64,000 nucleotides of DNA from Azorinus chamasolen (GCA_963576725.1 OY755243.1:36307846-36371845); one strand, 5' to 3'. Positions 41,485-50,747 are shown, numbered from the stretch's first letter. Made by a program: numbers and translations. The notes: generated by a model from the letters alone, not told the origin.

Positions 41485-41578
41485 CTGTAGTTCATAAAAA
41501 AGACTCTTTACACTATCCATCTTCTTGTCATATCTCCAAGAATAGACTGGTCTTGCATTTGATCTAGAGGGTTCCATC

Positions 41579-41622
41579 GTTCACAGGCAGCAAGATTTAC
41601 GTTCACAGGCAGCAAGATTTAC
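41579..41622 (+). repeat. 22-bp direct duplication
   Basis: GTTCACAGGCAGCAAGATTTAC twice in tandem at 41580 and 41602 (given in full it is 22 bases; key parts TTCACAGGCAGC and AAGATTTAC). Confidence 0.9.
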
Positions 41623-41787
41623 GGACAAAAAATGCAGGGATATAGAGTCGTAACACTTGCAGCATACATGCAGAGCAAGGCATATCTGGAAATGTCATTG
41701 CCTTCCCTGTATAGGAGCGGTTTGTGCAGAGCATCGGGTAGTTATCATGTGAAACTATTCAGAGTCAAGGGCTTGAAACATCGGTCA

Positions 41788-41844
41788 CAGAAGCTGGCAG
41801 TAAACACTATCTTTTTTTGTAATCACAGTTGGTGCTTCAGCATT
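41788..41844 (-). CDS. candidate exon start, minus strand
   Basis: Acceptor TTTTATTTTTGCAG immediately before 41844, then 19 open codons beginning NAEAPTVITKKDS before a stop. A usable but weak donor (GTGTTT) lies after KKD and would give the phase needed by 41442-41484. No domain recognised. Confidence 0.17.
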
Positions 41845-41869
41845 CTGCAAAAATAAAATTGATACAACC

Positions 41870-42071
41870 TTAACCCTTTAAACGCTGAATTTTCAAATGG
41901 ACTATTCCAAAATTCAAATAGGTCAAGCTTGTGGTGAATGTTTAGTGATTTGTTGTAATATGACTAACAGTGCAGACCCTGATGAGAGGCCTCCTCTAGG
42001 GGCCCTCTTATCTGGGTCTACACTGTTTGCAAAGGACAATAGTGACTCGTGTCCCGCACTGTAAGGATTAA
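41870..42071. mobile_element. TT-G element, complete
   Basis: TTAACCCTTTAAACGCTGAA to CACTGTAAGGATTAA. Core GCAGACCCTGATGAGAGGCC / TCCTCTAGGGGCCCTCTTATC. Arm GTGACTCGTGTCCCGCAC. Confidence 0.9.
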
Positions 42072-42104
42072 AATAGTGCTTCATTTAAGGTTTTCAACAT
42101 TTTC

Positions 42105-42315
42105 TTTCATATAAACACTTGTTCACATATATGCAAATACAATAGACCAGTACAGGACATGAAGGAGCCATCTCATCAGTGTCTGCTCTGTTTGCCAATG
42201 AAATTATACATGTCAGATTTTGCAGTAAATGAAATGGCCAAAATATCTTTTGTTCATCAGTCAGTCTACATTGTATGCAAAAAGGTGAAAAAAAAAGGAT
42301 ATAATATACACAAAT
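42105..42315. mobile_element. TT-E/D remnant
   Basis: TTTCTTTCATATAAACACTTG, GCAAATACAATAGACCAGTAC, AGGAGCCATCTCATCAGTG, CTGCTCTGTTTGCC, then a degraded right arm. Confidence 0.5.
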
Positions 42316-42322
42316 CAGTCTA

Positions 42323-43086
42323 TTAACCCTTTCCCTGATCTGTGTTATTACAAATTTCTTCACCTAGTGAATATTCATGGAGCGGTGGTCTAGTGGTAAC
42401 ACGCTTGACTGCCAATCCGGAGTTCAAATCCTGGTCCGCTCGGAAAATTTCAGAGATGCTTTTCTGTGTCTCCCACTCACATGGAGTCTGAGAAAAACTG
42501 TCTGTGAAGCTTGAAGTGCCCGAAAAGTAGTCATTAGCCCACATTGACTTGTGACACGGCTTGTCACAGTGAGTCCGAAAGAGCATAGCCCGATTGGAAA
42601 AGAGCTGTGTATGTGCGATAAGTGCTGAGTAGATTCCACCAGCATATGAAGAGGCAGTCTCTCCGAACATGGGTGTGAAAGCACTCGGAGAACCATGACT
42701 AGGACGGACAACTCGGAGAGAAAACCGTGGAGACGAAATCACGAGTAACCGTGTATGGCACTGAGTACGAGGATGCAAGGAACGAGTACGACGCACAGCG
42801 GCGAGCCAGCGGAGGTGATTGTGGGCGATGGGCGAAATTCGGGCATGAATACGCCGCAGACAGGGAAAAAAAAAAAAAAAATATTCATGGACACATTACC
42901 AGTAGTTAAAATATAATATGGAAGGTAGAACATTGTATCCATTTAAGAAAGTATAGAAACAGATCTAGTGAATTCCATTAGCAAACAGAGCAGACCCTGA
43001 TCAGACGGCTCCTCTAGGAGCCGTCTGATCTGGGTCTACTCTGTTTGCAAATGCGTGAAAAAATGTTAATAAAAAGGAAAGGGTTA
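42323..43086 (-). mobile_element. TT-D element carrying a full SINE
   Basis: TTAACCCTTTCCCTGATC, arm TTACAAATTTCTTCACCTAG to AATATTCATGGA, then the SINE. It resumes CACATTACCAGTAGTTAAAA, GTAGAACATTGTATCC, perfect core CAGACGGCTCCTCTAGGAGC/CGTCTG, and end AAAAAGGAAAGGGTTA. Confidence 0.93.
42382..42879 (+). mobile_element. tRNA-derived SINE, full length, 12-bp target duplication
   Basis: The tRNA-related head has box A TGGTCTAGTGG (42386-42396) and box B AGTTCAAATCC (about 42421). GAGCGG and CCGCTC can pair as an acceptor stem. A body of about 420 bp follows, ending in 16 A. AATATTCATGGA lies on both sides (42370-42381 and 42880-42891). Such elements are copied by a LINE reverse transcriptase in trans. 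Body family unassigned. The 157-codon minus frame here is antisense SINE, not a gene. Confidence 0.95.
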
Positions 43087-43263
43087 GCTGGTGCTTATTA
43101 CTCTAGGTATGGTAATTTCCAAAGGATAAAAAAAGAAATCATCTGTTTTCACTGAAAATGATTAATACACCCTTGCAAAACAGCCTTGACTTTCTAATTT
43201 TTGTGTTGAAGTTCCTTGACAATGCAGCAAAAACTTTCTGCCACAAGGAAATTGTAAAATAAA

Positions 43264-44150
43264 ACAAGAGCCGTGTGCGACACCAACGCTCATCTGATTT
43301 GGTGCTTGTCCAGCTAAATTAAAACATTTTGAAAAAAATAAAGGACCATAACTTCAAAATTGTGAAATCAAGAGTTATGGTTCTTATGTAGGGACCTTCT
43401 CATCATCGCCTATGACGACGCCTACAACAGTTACTATGACCCAGTGATCACAATAGCTCAACATTTCTTTGAAACAGAAGAGCAGACAAGAGTGCCAAAC
43501 TGACACAAAATACACTTGTCTGGGGTCATTTGCCTGGTTATCGAGCTGACACAAAATACACTTGTCTGGGGCCATTTGCCTGGTTATCGAACTGACACAA
43601 AATACACTTGTCTGGGGCCATTTGCCTGGTTATCGAACTTACCCAAGATGTTTTAGCCACACACAAAACACACTTGTCTGGGGCCATTTGCCTTGTTATC
43701 GAACTTACCCAAAATGTTTTAGCCACACACAAAATACACTTGTCTGGGGCCATTTGCCTTGTTATCGAACTTACCCAAGATGTTTTAGCCACACACAAAA
43801 TACACTTGTCTGGGGCCATTTGCCTTGTTATCGAACTTACCCAAGATGTTTTAGCCACACACAATTTCATGAAGTTTCGTGAAGATCAGGTTAAAACTGG
43901 TTGACATAGTTTGGCTAATTCAAGGGCCATAACTCTAAAGTGCCTTGGGTCATTTGACTGGTTATCAAACTTGGTTGAGATAATGTGGCTACTTACAATT
44001 TCATGATGTTTGGTGAAGATCACATTAAAACTGATTGACTAAGAGAGCACACAATACTAAAATACGCAACTTTAGCTAATTCAAGGGCCATAACTCTAAA
44101 GTGCCTGGGGGCATTTAGCTGGTTATCGAACTTAGCAGAGATTTTAGTAC
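43264..44150 (+). mobile_element. HINE-like element, type 3, with 66-bp tandem repeats
   Basis: Head ACAAGAGCCGTGTGCGACACC / AACGCTCATCTG, AAGGACCATAACTTC cores, a tandem array at about 43500-43865, then two diverged cores (AAGGGCCATAACTCTAAAG, GTGAAGATCA..TTAAAACTG). The right end is lost to a TT-E remnant at about 44160. Confidence 0.7.
43500..43865 (+). repeat. 66-bp tandem repeat, about 4 units plus 2 short ones
   Basis: ACACAAAATACACTTGTCTG/GGGCCATTTGCCTTGTTATC/GAACTTACCCAAGATGTTTT/AGCCAC. The first units lack ACCCAAGATGTTTTAGCCA. Open frames of about 100 codons on both strands are period-3 artefacts. Confidence 0.9.
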
Positions 44151-44159
44151 CACAACTAT

Positions 44160-44295
44160 TGAATCAGACATTATTTCAAAAGCAAACAGAGAGCAGACCC
44201 TGATCAGATGACTACTACAGGAGCTGTTTGATATGGGTCTACTCTTTTTGCAAAGGCGTGAAAAAAGGGATATCTATGAGGGACAGGGTTAAACT
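44160..44295. mobile_element. TT-E right half
   Basis: AAACAGAGAGCAGACCCTG / ATCAGATGACTACTACAGG/AGCTGTTTGATATGGG, CAAAGGCGTGAAAAAAGG, end GAGGGACAGGGTTAA. Confidence 0.7.
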
Positions 44296-44385
44296 AATGG
44301 TTAAGAAAGTATTTTTTTTACCCCTGATCCGGTTCTACACTTGTTGTGTAAGCTTGTCTAGACACATATTAAGGGTAATTATGTG

Positions 44386-44659
44386 ACTTGTACTTATTTC
44401 AGGTATTTTGGTACAGGTGCAGTAAACCCCCTCAAACCAGAATTCTAGTAGAGAAGAATTTAGATACTTTTAGGCAGGTGGCTGCTTAATGCAGGGTGAA
44501 AGTCATGCAGAAAGCTCCTCGAGGAGCTTTCTGCATGATTTTCACCCACTGCATGAAACTGCCACCTGTCCCCAAGACCGATATTTATACTATTAATTTA
44601 ATATCCAGTGTAGAGGGGTTTTACTGTACTTGTACTATTTCAGGTATTTTGGTACAGGT
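44386..44659. repeat. 32-33-bp direct repeats flanking a PG-A element
   Basis: ACTTGTACTTATTTCAGG/TATTTTGGTACAGGT at 44386-44418 and the same minus one T at 44628-44659. They bracket PG-A almost exactly. Confidence 0.9.
44420..44626. mobile_element. PG-A variant hairpin
   Basis: CAGTAAACCCCCTCAAACC, TTCTAGTAGAGAAGAATTT, GGCAGGTGGCTGCTTAATGC, centre AAAGCTCCTCGAGGAGCTTT, right AGTGTAGAGGGGTTTTACTG then TA. The left flank is TG. Related copy at 56463. Confidence 0.88.
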
Positions 44660-44904
44660 ACTGCACTTTTATTATCAGCATCAAACATTCCAAAATAGAA
44701 CAACCTGTAACAATAAAAATATTAAACAACAGGGGGCCATACCCCAACAGATGGAAATCCTTTCAACACAAAGTCTACATGTAATTAAAGTCAAGTTAAG
44801 TGAGCTGTTTCTGTAAAACTTGTTTTCAAAACAATCCTGTTTAATTGGATGGATCAATGTTTTTTTAAAAAAAAATGTCATGCCTCGAATCACTTAAGTT
44901 TTAA

Positions 44905-45075
44905 CCTTTCTCATGCTAAATATACAAATATGAATCCATCAACTATGAATATTAATTAGCTGAATTATAATGGCAAATAGTGCAGACCTGTATGAGACAG
45001 CTCCTGTAGGAGCTGTCTCATACAGGTCTACACTGTTTGTAAATGCAGGTATGTACGCTTATATAATGAGGAGGG
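44905..45075. mobile_element. TT-E-like element with a perfect 68-bp palindrome
   Basis: Arms ACTATGAATATTAATTAGC. Core AGTGCAGACCTGTATGAGAC / AGCTCCTGTAGGAGCT / GTCTCATACAGGTCTACACT is perfect apart from one base near the edge (about 44975-45042). Confidence 0.8.
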
Positions 45076-45168
45076 TAAAAGGGTTTCACCAATGAATTCC
45101 ATGTATCAGCACTTCACAACTTATTGATATTTTGTGCTACTTAGTAGCCGTTGTTCTGAGGCAATCCA

Positions 45169-45251
45169 TTAACCCATTCCCTCACAGGCTATATTTAGAC
45201 CCAACCTCTTTGAAGAAATCTACCGAAAATGTATATGAAGTAAAGGGTTAA
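45169..45251. mobile_element. 83-bp TT-C deletion derivative, TTAA both ends
   Basis: TTAACCCATTCCCTCACAGG, ACCCAACCTCTTTGAAG, ATCTACCGAAAATG, then directly TATGAAGTAAAGGGTTAA. It lacks the entire hairpin. The right end appears to come from a TT-E. Confidence 0.85.
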
Positions 45252-45644
45252 CTACAGAGTGCATTCAGTAAGAAGGGCTATAATTTGTGAGAGGACTTGG
45301 AATGAAAAACAGAAAAACAGTGCAGACCTGAACCCTCTCATCATTAATGATTACCTAAACTGTTTGCAAAAGACAGATAAATTGTTTGCAAAGGACAGCT
45401 AAAATTGCAAAGGACAGCTAAATTGTTTGCAAAGGACAGCTAAATTGTTTGACAAGAACTGCTTAATTGTTTGCAAAGGACAGCTAAATTGTTTGCAAGG
45501 GCAGCTAAATTGTTTTCAAAGGACAGCTAAATTGTTTGCAAGGAACAGCTTAATTGTTTGCAATGGACAGCTAAATTGTTTGCAAAGGACCGCTAAATTG
45601 TTTGCAAAGGACAGCTAAATGGTTTCCTGCATTCAAAGGGTTAG
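45248..45644. mobile_element. TT-I element with an expanded interior
   Basis: Starts at the TTAA of the preceding element: TTAACTACAGAGTGCATTCAG, GAGAGGACTTGGAATG, AAACAGTGCAGACCTGAACC. The 22-bp array (45361-45620) follows, and the end is CCTGCATTCAAAGGGTTAG. Confidence 0.85.
45361..45620 (+). repeat. 22-bp minisatellite, about 12 copies, inside TT-I
   Basis: Unit TTGTTTGCAAAGGACAGCTAAA (22 bp; keys GTTTGCAAAGGACAG and CTAAAT). It derives from the GTTTGCAAAGGAC arm normally present once in TT-G and TT-I elements. Confidence 0.93.
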
Positions 45645-45659
45645 AGTACTTTGATTCCC

Positions 45660-45770
45660 AATGACAAGTAAAAACCTAGCAACTGCAAACAGTGAAGACC
45701 CAGATCACAGGACTCCTATAGAAGGTGTTTGATCAAAGTCTGCTCGGTTTACCATTCAAAACTATTTCCA
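45660..45770. mobile_element. TT-type core remnant
   Basis: GCAAACAGTGAAGACCCAG / ATCACAGGACTCCTATAG/AAGGTGTTTGATCAAAG, without ends. Confidence 0.5.
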
Positions 45771-45899
45771 GTGAAGGATAAACAATATCGAGATATTCTT
45801 CTGTGAAAATCAGCATTCCAAGGCTATTCATTAGTGCATGCAATGAATGGTTGAACCTTGCTAGTCCCAACATTAAGTAAAGGAGAAGTGAGAATCTTG

Positions 45900-46000
45900 A
45901 AGGCAAGTGGCTCCTTAGTACAGGGTGAAAGTCATACTGAAAACTCCAAAATGAGCATTCTGCATGACTTTCACCCTGCATTAAGTTGCCACCTGTCTAA
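45900..46000. mobile_element. PG-A inner palindrome remnant
   Basis: AAGGCAAGTGGCTCCTTAG / GGGTGAAAGTCATACTG / GCATGACTTTCACCCTGC / ATTAAGTTGCCACCTG. No outer ends. Confidence 0.65.
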
Positions 46001-46221
46001 AAGACGGACAATGTTTCTTATTTGTGTCTTACAATAGTGAGGATAAAATGTAGAAGTGTTTGGTCCTTACCTTATTATTTCAGTGTTGGAATGTATTACC
46101 CAATGGCTTCCAGAGTCTTATCCATTTAAGATAGAGTAACAAGATTCAAATCAGCATTATGAAGGGAGGAACCTGAAATGATATAATTGAAACTTACAAC
46201 AAAATGTTTCCACCACTCATT
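46001..46221. other. unannotated; exon-like block with stops
   Basis: 46071-46172 (minus) has strong splice borders (ATATCATTTCAG and GTAAGG) but is closed in all frames. At best it is a non-coding exon. Confidence 0.35.
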
Positions 46222-46654
46222 TTACCTTATGAATGATTATTTATGTAAGAAACAATGACATCATAAATATCAACTAACTGAATTTTTATAATGGAATATG
46301 ATTTTTATGTCATAGCAGAAACTGTAAAATCAGAGCTATATAGTTCCATAAGCAAACAGAGCAGACCGTAATCAGAGTTCTTATAAAAGCTGTCAGAAGT
46401 GGGTGTACAGTAAAAACCTCTCTATAACGGCCACTAAATTGTGTTAATTAGTTGGTATTTAGGGCAGGTGGCAGCTTAAAGCAAGGTGAAAGTAAATCAG
46501 AACACTGCTATAGGAGCGTTCTGTTTTACTTTCACATTGCTTTAAGCAGCCACCTGCCTTTAACATATTGATGTAATTAAGTGGTCGTTATAGAGAGGTG
46601 TTACTGTACTGCGTTTGCAAAGGCGTAAAATGTCATAACTCTGGTAAAGGGCTA
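46222..46654 (-). mobile_element. TT-E element carrying PG-B
   Basis: TTACCTTATGAATGATTATT, arm GTCATAGCAGAAACTG, core CGTAATCAGAGTTCTTATAA/AAGCTGTCAGAAGTGGG, then PG-B, then CTGCGTTTGCAAAGGCG and TCTGGTAAAGGGCTAA. Confidence 0.82.
46408..46606. mobile_element. PG-B pogo-like hairpin nested in TT-E, TA flanks
   Basis: CAGTAAAAACCTCTCTATAA ... TTATAGAGAGGTGTTACTG. TA at 46406-46407 and 46607-46608. Confidence 0.93.
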
Positions 46655-46791
46655 ACTCTTTGAATGCGGGACATGTATGCACTGTCATCTGCAAACAGTG
46701 TAGACCCAAATCAGAGAGGGTCCCCGCTGTCTGTCATTCAATAGCCTCTAGCAAGATAAAGCCTTTCATTCCAAATGGACACTATAGTTAA
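46651..46791. mobile_element. TT-I element between TT-E and TT-C
   Basis: CTAACTCTTTGAATGCGGG, core CAGTGTAGACCCAAATCAG/AGAGGGTCCCCGCTGTC (one arm short), right CCAAATGGACACTATAGTTAA. Both terminal tetramers are shared with the neighbours. Confidence 0.8.
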
Positions 46792-47097
46792 CCCATTCCC
46801 TCAGAGGTTATTTTTAGATCCAAACTCTTTGAATAAATCTACCGAAAAGGAGCATTGGTTAGAGAAAAGGAAATTTTTAGAACTTTGTAGTTATGAAACC
46901 ATTGTGATAAATAGAGCATTTCGAGGGCTTGGTGGAAAACTATTCTAACTCCTTCACTTTAGTGAAGGAGTTAGAATAGTTTTGCACCAAGCCCTCGATT
47001 TGCTCCTATAGGAGCAAATGCTCTATTTATCACAATGGTTTCAATAGGTGATTTTTACAGAGGCGTAGAAAGGCGTATTTATGGAGGAAGGGGTTAA
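46788..47097. mobile_element. TT-C element carrying HP-H
   Basis: TTAACCCATTCCCTCAGAGG to TTATGGAGGAAGGGGTTAA. HP-H sits in the left half of the palindrome, after GAGCATTT. Confidence 0.93.
46922..46997. mobile_element. HP-H 76-bp hairpin, copy 2, ATTT duplication
   Basis: CGAGGGCTTGGTGGAAAAC ... TTTTGCACCAAGCCCTCG. ATTT at 46918-46921 and 46998-47001, which is AAAT on the other strand. Confidence 0.93.
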
Positions 47098-47294
47098 ATA
47101 CATAGGGGATGTTCTACTCAATTTCATTTATCACATGAACATTTAGCCTGCTGAATAAATTCTCACTTTCTGTTGAGATATTGAGTTACTTGTCAACAGC
47201 TAGATCCTTACTGTTTACAAAGTTAACATAATCATAAACTCACTCATAAAACTGTGGTTCCTATAGTTTGGCAATAACCTTGGAAAGTACTAAT

Positions 47295-47487
47295 TTAACC
47301 CATTCCCTCATATTGACGCCTTTTGACACTTCTGAAAGTCACTTTGTGAAACCATTGTGATAATTTATCACAATGGTTTCAAAACTACACAATTCTGAAA
47401 ATTTCCTTTTCTCTAGTTAATGCTCCTTTTTGGTAGATTTAATCAAAGAGGTTCTATCTAAAGATAGCCTATGCGGGAATGGGTTAA
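47295..47487. mobile_element. TT-C element with shortened hairpin
   Basis: TTAACCCATTCCCTCATATT to TATGCGGGAATGGGTTAA. The palindrome is reduced to CCATTGTGATAATTTATCAC/AATGG, lacking the usual centre. Confidence 0.9.
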
Positions 47488-47552
47488 CCTCCTTGGCTAG
47501 AGACTCTCTTACCAAAACAAAGTGAGCTATAGACAGTTGACTCTAACGTTAA

Positions 47553-48242
47553 ACAAGAGGGCCATGATGGCCCTGATATCGCTCACTAGACAATCACAGG
47601 AGAAGATTTTCAAAGTTTTCACTATATGTTTCTATTGAAAGCTGGCCACCTCTGGGGAGGGGACAATTTTGACCCCAGGGGCATGATTTCTATAACTTTT
47701 GTAGAGGACTTGAACATGATGCTATGTGCCAAATATGAAAGCTGAGACCCTTCCAGTTTCAGGACAAAATTTTCAAAGTTTTCGATGTTTCTATTGAAAA
47801 CTAGACACCCCTGGGGCGGGGCCAAATTTGATCCCAGGGGCATAATTTATACAACCTTTGTAGAGGACCTGAACATGATGCTACAGTAAAACCTCTCTAT
47901 AATGGCCACTAAATTACATCAAGTATTTTGTGTTAAAGGCAGGTGGCAGCTTAAAGCAATGTGAACGTAAAACAGAACGCTCTTGTAGGAGCATTGTTTT
48001 ACATTCACCTTGCTTTCAGCAACGACCTGCCCTAAATACCAACTAATGTACACACTTTAGTAGCCGTTGTTTTCAAAGTTTTCACTATATGTTTCTATAG
48101 AAAACAAGGTGGTGCGGGGCCAATTTTAACCCCAGGGACATAATTTATATAACTTTTGTATAGGACCTACAGATGATGCTATGTGCCAAAGATGAAATAT
48201 GAGAACTCTGTAGATTCAGAGGAGAAGAGTTTTAAATGTTCA
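47553..48242 (+). mobile_element. HINE/pearl-like element, type 4, split by PG-B
   Basis: Head AACAAGAGGGCCATGATGGC / CCTGATATCGCTCAC. Cores of about 170 bp (TTTTCAAAGTTTTCACTATA, CCCCAGGGGCAT, GTAGAGGACCTGAACATG) at 47610, 47765 and 48069. No (ACGG)n tail remains. Confidence 0.78.
47884..48070. mobile_element. PG-B hairpin inside a HINE core, right tip lost
   Basis: TA CAGTAAAACCTCTCTATAAT, GGCAGGTGGCAGCTTAAAGC, ACGCTCTTGTAGGAGC, then TTTAGTAGCCGTTG, where the last about 20 bp are replaced by HINE core sequence. Confidence 0.85.
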
Positions 48243-48554
48243 AATTGTTGACTACGCTGAACTTGGTCAGACTTCTTTGTTCATATTTCATTGTTATGAC
48301 AGAGGCCTCAAACCTCCAAGAATCAATTACCTCCTATCACAGCTGATATCTCCTGATGTAATGATAGTATTTATTGCACCTGTGGTATCTTCATTAGTTA
48401 TACACCTTACAGACATTCCAGCCAACCTTTCTGCACTTCATGGGATTTTTCGTGATTGTTTTCCTTCTTATTCTCTCATAGGAAACGAATTTGTTTGCCA
48501 CACTGAAAGGAAATCAACTTTAAGAGAACTGATGCTGGACAGATAACAGGAGTA
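48243..48554 (+). other. unannotated stretch with an 89-codon frame
   Basis: The frame 48277-48546 opens right after a HINE core. It includes a hydrophobic stretch (VMIVFIAPVVSSLVIHL, residues about 28-44). No family is recognised and no splice partner was found. It could be a decayed exon. Confidence 0.2.
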
Positions 48555-49750
48555 TAATTGGTATAGCGCTAAACGTTAACAGGGGAACAATAACTTGTAC
48601 TGCGGTAAAGGTTGACAGGGGTACAATAATAAGTACATGTATAGTACTAAGGGTCGATAGGGGTACAATGATTAGTACAGTGCTAATGGTTAACTGGGGT
48701 ACAATAATTAGTTATAATGCTAAAGGTTAACAGAGTTACAATTAGTGCTAAAGGTTAACAGGGGTACAATAATGTGTACAGTGCTAAAGGTTGACAGGAA
48801 TACAGTAATTAGTACAGTGCTTTAGGTAAACAGGGGTACAATAATTAGTATAATGCTAAAGGTTAACAGAGTTACAATAATTAGTGCGAAAGGTTAACAG
48901 GGGTACAATAATTTGTACAGTGCTTAAGGTTAACTGGGGTAAAATAATTAGTATAATGCTAAAGTTTAACAGAGTTACAACAATTAGTGCAAAAGGTTAA
49001 CAGGGGTACAATAATTTGTACAGTGCTAAAGGTTGACAGGAATACAGCAATTAGTACAGTGCTTAAGGTTAATAGGGGTACAATAATTAGTACAGTGCTA
49101 AATTAAGGTTAAAGTGCTAAAGGTTGACAGGGGTACAGTAATTAGTGCAGTGCTTAAGGATAACAGGGGTACAATAATTAGTATATTGCTAAAGGTCGAC
49201 AGGGGTACAATAATTAGTACAGTGCTTAAGGTTGACAGGGGTACAATAATTATTATAGTGCTTAAGCTTAACAGGGTTACAATAGTTAGAGCAGTGCTAA
49301 AGGTTAACAGGGGTACAATAATTAGTAAATTGCTAAATGTTTACAAAGTATAATTAGTATATTTCTAAAGGTTGACAGGGATACAATAATTATCTATATA
49401 CCGGTATACTATAAATAGTGTAGTGCTAAAGGCTCACAGGGATACAATAATTGGTAAAGTGCTAAATTTTAGCAGGGGTACAATACATTTAATTTGTGCT
49501 GAAGGTTAACATGAGTACAATTGGTATAGTACTAAAGCATTTACATGGACAACATTTGTATAGTCCTAAAGGTTTACAGGGGTACAGTAACTGGTATAGT
49601 GTTGACAGTTTACTGGGGTACAATAATTAGTATAATGCTAAAGGTTTACAGGGGTACAGTAACTGGTATAGTTTTGACAGTTTACTGGGGTACAATAATT
49701 AGTATAATGCTAAAGGTTTACAGGGATATGCTAATTGGAATAGTGTTAAA
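48555..49750 (+). repeat. 36-bp satellite, about 30 diverged copies
   Basis: Unit GTGCTAAAGGTTAACAGGGG/TACAATAATTAGTACA with frequent small indels. Toward 49545 the variant AAGGTTTACAGGGGTACAG / TAACTGGTATAG appears in a higher-order doublet. Frames of about 80 codons are array artefacts. Confidence 0.92.
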
Positions 49751-49911
49751 GGCACCACTTAATAAATTAACACAAGTGTTCTTATAAGCACAAAGACATT
49801 TTCTAGGTACAAAGAAAGATTCCCTATCATATCTACCTAGCAGGCTAGCTAAGTAGTGGCTATTTTTCCTATGTCTAGAGAACATACCTCTGGCAAAGTT
49901 CAGGATTTACC

Positions 49912-50164
49912 TTAACCCTTTCCTCCATGAATATTCATGAAAGAAATGATGATCCCATGAATATTTATTAAATTAATCTTTAAAATGACATTAACTAAAG
50001 AACTTTTTGCCAATAGAGAAACTGTAGATTCAGATTTATATAATTCCATAAGCAAACAGAGTAAATCCTGATCAGATGGCCCCTATAGGAGCCATCTGAT
50101 CTGGGTCTACTTTGTTTGCAAAGGCATAGAAAGGCATACATGTATTTATGGAGTAAAGAGTTAA
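49912..50164 (-). mobile_element. TT-E element, complete, TTAA both ends
   Basis: TTAACCCTTTCCTCCATGAA, AGAAATGATGATCCCATG arm, core GATGGCCCCTATAGGAGCC/ATCTGATC, right TTTATGGAGTAAAGAGTTAA. A reference copy for the family. Confidence 0.93.
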
Positions 50165-50675
50165 CAAAACTTGCCCCAAGTCAATGGGTGCTGGGACAAT
50201 GTAAATGGATAATATTTTAATGTGATTATACACAACTGGCTTTTTTTGGTTGTTGTTTTTTAAAATGTAAGTGTCTTCCTTCCATCCAAACATTTTCATA
50301 CCTTCAATTCAGACAAAGTAGTAAATAAATTTAAACAACTCAACCTGTCAACCATCCCTATTCTCTGACGTCCATTTCATCAACTGATATAAGTTTTCTT
50401 CACACATGACTTGCTCAACATTATGCATGTACAGATGAAACAAAAAATTTACACTGTATAATAAACTACATAAATTGGATTGCGTAATAAACTACATAGA
50501 TTGAATAATTTAGATTTATGATATTTGTATACAGGCATACATGCAAAAAGTTATCAAAACCACAAAAGGCTTGTTATGTAACAGGATAGTTTCTGTCAAA
50601 TTACAACCAGCTTGTTATGTAACAGGATAGCCTGTGCCAAGTGGGGGTGATGATCAGATATCATTTTAGTATGTA
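50165..50675. other. unannotated; contains a 21-bp direct repeat
   Basis: GCTTGTTATGTAACAGGATAG (key TTATGTAACAGGATAG) at about 50568 and 50612. An exon-like block at 50345-50383 (minus) resembles 24854-24891 (both share TGGACGTC) but carries a stop in each frame. Confidence 0.4.
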
Positions 50676-50747
50676 CAGTAAAACCTCTCTATAATGGCCA
50701 CTAAATTGTGTTAATTAGTTGGTATTTAGGGCAGGTTGCTGCTTAAA
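50676..50747. mobile_element. PG-B left half
   Basis: TA CAGTAAAACCTCTCTATAAT to GGGCAGGTTGCTGCTTAAAG, then an abrupt switch to a HINE core. Confidence 0.88.

Noticed and set aside
42323..42796. 157-codon minus-strand frame
   Set aside because: It is antisense to the SINE body and crosses into the flanking MITE, so it is not a gene.
43538..43904. About 100-codon frames on both strands
   Set aside because: Artefacts of the 66-bp tandem repeat.
46071..46172. 102-nt minus-strand exon with strong splice borders
   Set aside because: All frames contain stops, so it cannot join the candidate coding chain.
50345..50383. 39-nt exon resembling 24854-24891
   Set aside because: It carries a stop in every frame. 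Retained only as a possible decayed copy.
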